Assembly (NCBI RefSeq): GCF_004345245.1
Contig: NZ_SLUQ01000010.1
Coordinates: 124,001 to 188,000 of the forward strand
Length of the DNA stretch: 64,000 nucleotides
Origin: Rhizobium sp. BK251
Lineage (GTDB): Bacteria; Pseudomonadota; Alphaproteobacteria; Rhizobiales; Rhizobiaceae
Direction of reading: 5' to 3'
The notes beneath the pieces were generated by a model. The model had not been told where the DNA came from. It searched no databases and was given only the letters and a program-made list of their open reading frames with translations. Below are positions 63,244 through 64,000 of the stretch, one piece after another. The stretch's first letter is position 1. Every line of letters begins with the position of its first letter. Made by a program: the position numbers and the translations under genes.

Positions 63244-64000
63244 ATGCGGATTCTTCTGACCAATGACGACGGCATTCACGCCGAAGGCTTGGCCGTACTC
63301 GAACGCATCGCGCGCAGCATTTCCGACGACGTCTGGATCGTTGCACCGGAAACCGACCAGAGCGGCCTTGCCCATTCGCTGAGCCTCTCGGAGCCGTTGA
63401 GGCTGCGCAAGATTTCGGACAAGCACTTCGCGCTTCGCGGCACGCCAACGGATTGCGTCATCATGGGCATCCGGCAAGTCATGGACGGGAAGCCCGATCT
63501 CGTGCTTTCCGGCGTGAACTCCGGTTCGAATGTCGCCGACGACGTGACCTATTCAGGGACAATCGCCGGGGCGATCGAGGGAACGATGCAGGGCGTTCGC
63601 TCCTTTGCCCTCAGCCAGGCCTATGTCCATCGGGACGGCGCGCGTCTTGTCCCGTGGGAGGTGGCGGAGGCGCATGCCCCGGCACTGCTCGATCGGTTGA
63701 TGGGTGTGGAACTACCCAATGGCACCTTCCTCAATCTCAACTTCCCGAACTGCCGGCCGGAAGAGGTCGACGGCGCTGAGGTCACGGCGCAGGGCAAGCT
63801 TGCCTTCAGCCTGCAGGTCGATGAACGTGCCGACGGTCGGGGCATTCCGTACTACTGGCTGAAGTTCGGCGAGCGCACGGGTGCCTTTCTCGCGGGGACC
63901 GATATCACTGCGCTCAAACGTAACAGGATTTCGGTAACACCTTTGAAACTCGATCTGACTGATTATTCCGTGCAAGACCGCATCGCGCGGGCGCTTGGAT
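63244..64000 (+). CDS. surE: 5'-nucleotidase SurE, 3' end cut by window
   Basis: Metal-dependent nucleotide monophosphatase, stress-survival protein. The first 252 residues are visible and the frame is open to the window edge, so only a short C-terminus is missing. Family landmarks: MRILLTNDDGIHAEGLAVLE (Asp8-Asp9 metal ligands), VAPETDQSGLAHSLSL (Ser/Asn ligands), GTPTDCVIMGI and VLSGVNSGSNVADDVTYSGTIAGAIEG. GGAGAGA precedes the ATG at 63244. In rhizobia it is usually followed by a second pcm gene. Confidence 0.95.
   Translation, partial: MRILLTNDDGIHAEGLAVLERIARSISDDVWIVAPETDQSGLAHSLSLSEPLRLRKISDKHFALRGTPTDCVIMGIRQVMDGKPDLVLSGVNSGSNVADDVTYSGTIAGAIEGTMQGVRSFALSQAYVHRDGARLVPWEVAEAHAPALLDRLMGVELPNGTFLNLNFPNCRPEEVDGAEVTAQGKLAFSLQVDERADGRGIPYYWLKFGERTGAFLAGTDITALKRNRISVTPLKLDLTDYSVQDRIARALG

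Overview
The window looks like the chromosome of a Sinorhizobium/Ensifer-type rhizobium (Alphaproteobacteria, Rhizobiales). The clearest marker is a protein at 48484-49287 that I recognise as ExoR, the succinoglycan/flagella regulator of Sinorhizobium meliloti. It sits in a conserved block: pcm, popZ-like, valS, fadL-like, exoR, xthA, erpA, dgt, argS, a SPOR protein, nagZ, scpA, scpB, tatA, tatB, tatC, serS, surE. High GC, dense overlapping genes and many LacI/ABC sugar loci fit this assignment. Both ends cut a gene: cysK on the left and surE on the right.

Region 1 (1-14100): cysK (partial), an SDR, photolyase phrB, then a phosphonate-use locus read entirely on the minus strand. It has two transcription units, phnF-G-H-I-J-K-L-M and phnC-D-E1-E2, separated by a terminator hairpin. 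Each unit has a Pho-box-like 18-mer followed 10 bp later by a TATA-type -10 element, so both are probably PhoB-controlled. A pair of direct-repeat operators covers the phnF start. The most striking point is PhnJ: it keeps the catalytic glycine loop but contains only one cysteine, whereas E. coli PhnJ uses four conserved ones.

Region 2 (14100-19430): small accessory genes (a Tyr/Arg-rich secreted protein, a frameshifted membrane protein, a small membrane protein, a DUF1796 protein, a short secreted protein), tRNA-Asn, tRNA-Cys and a large MscS-type channel.

Region 3 (19790-31468): a catabolic locus with no transporter. One arm (minus strand) has a PhyH-like dioxygenase, an SDR and an SMP-30-like lactonase, divergent from a LacI regulator. 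The other has a DUF993 aldolase-like gene divergent from a second LacI regulator, followed by a Gfo/Idh/MocA dehydrogenase, a CoA-transferase, an enoyl-CoA hydratase and an aldehyde dehydrogenase. The second LacI promoter carries a perfect palindrome exactly between -35 and -10. The substrate is unknown.

Region 4 (31542-41291): a third LacI regulator divergent from a CUT1 sugar ABC importer (binding protein, two permeases, ATPase), then a GMC oxidoreductase, an SDR and a second GMC oxidoreductase. This suggests uptake and oxidation of a sugar or glycoside.

Region 5 (41445-64000): the housekeeping block listed above, with clear terminators after pcm, popZ, valS, the SPOR gene and tatC.

Start codons were chosen by ribosome-binding sites and gene coupling where visible. 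Family assignments rest on motif recognition from memory; no searches were run.
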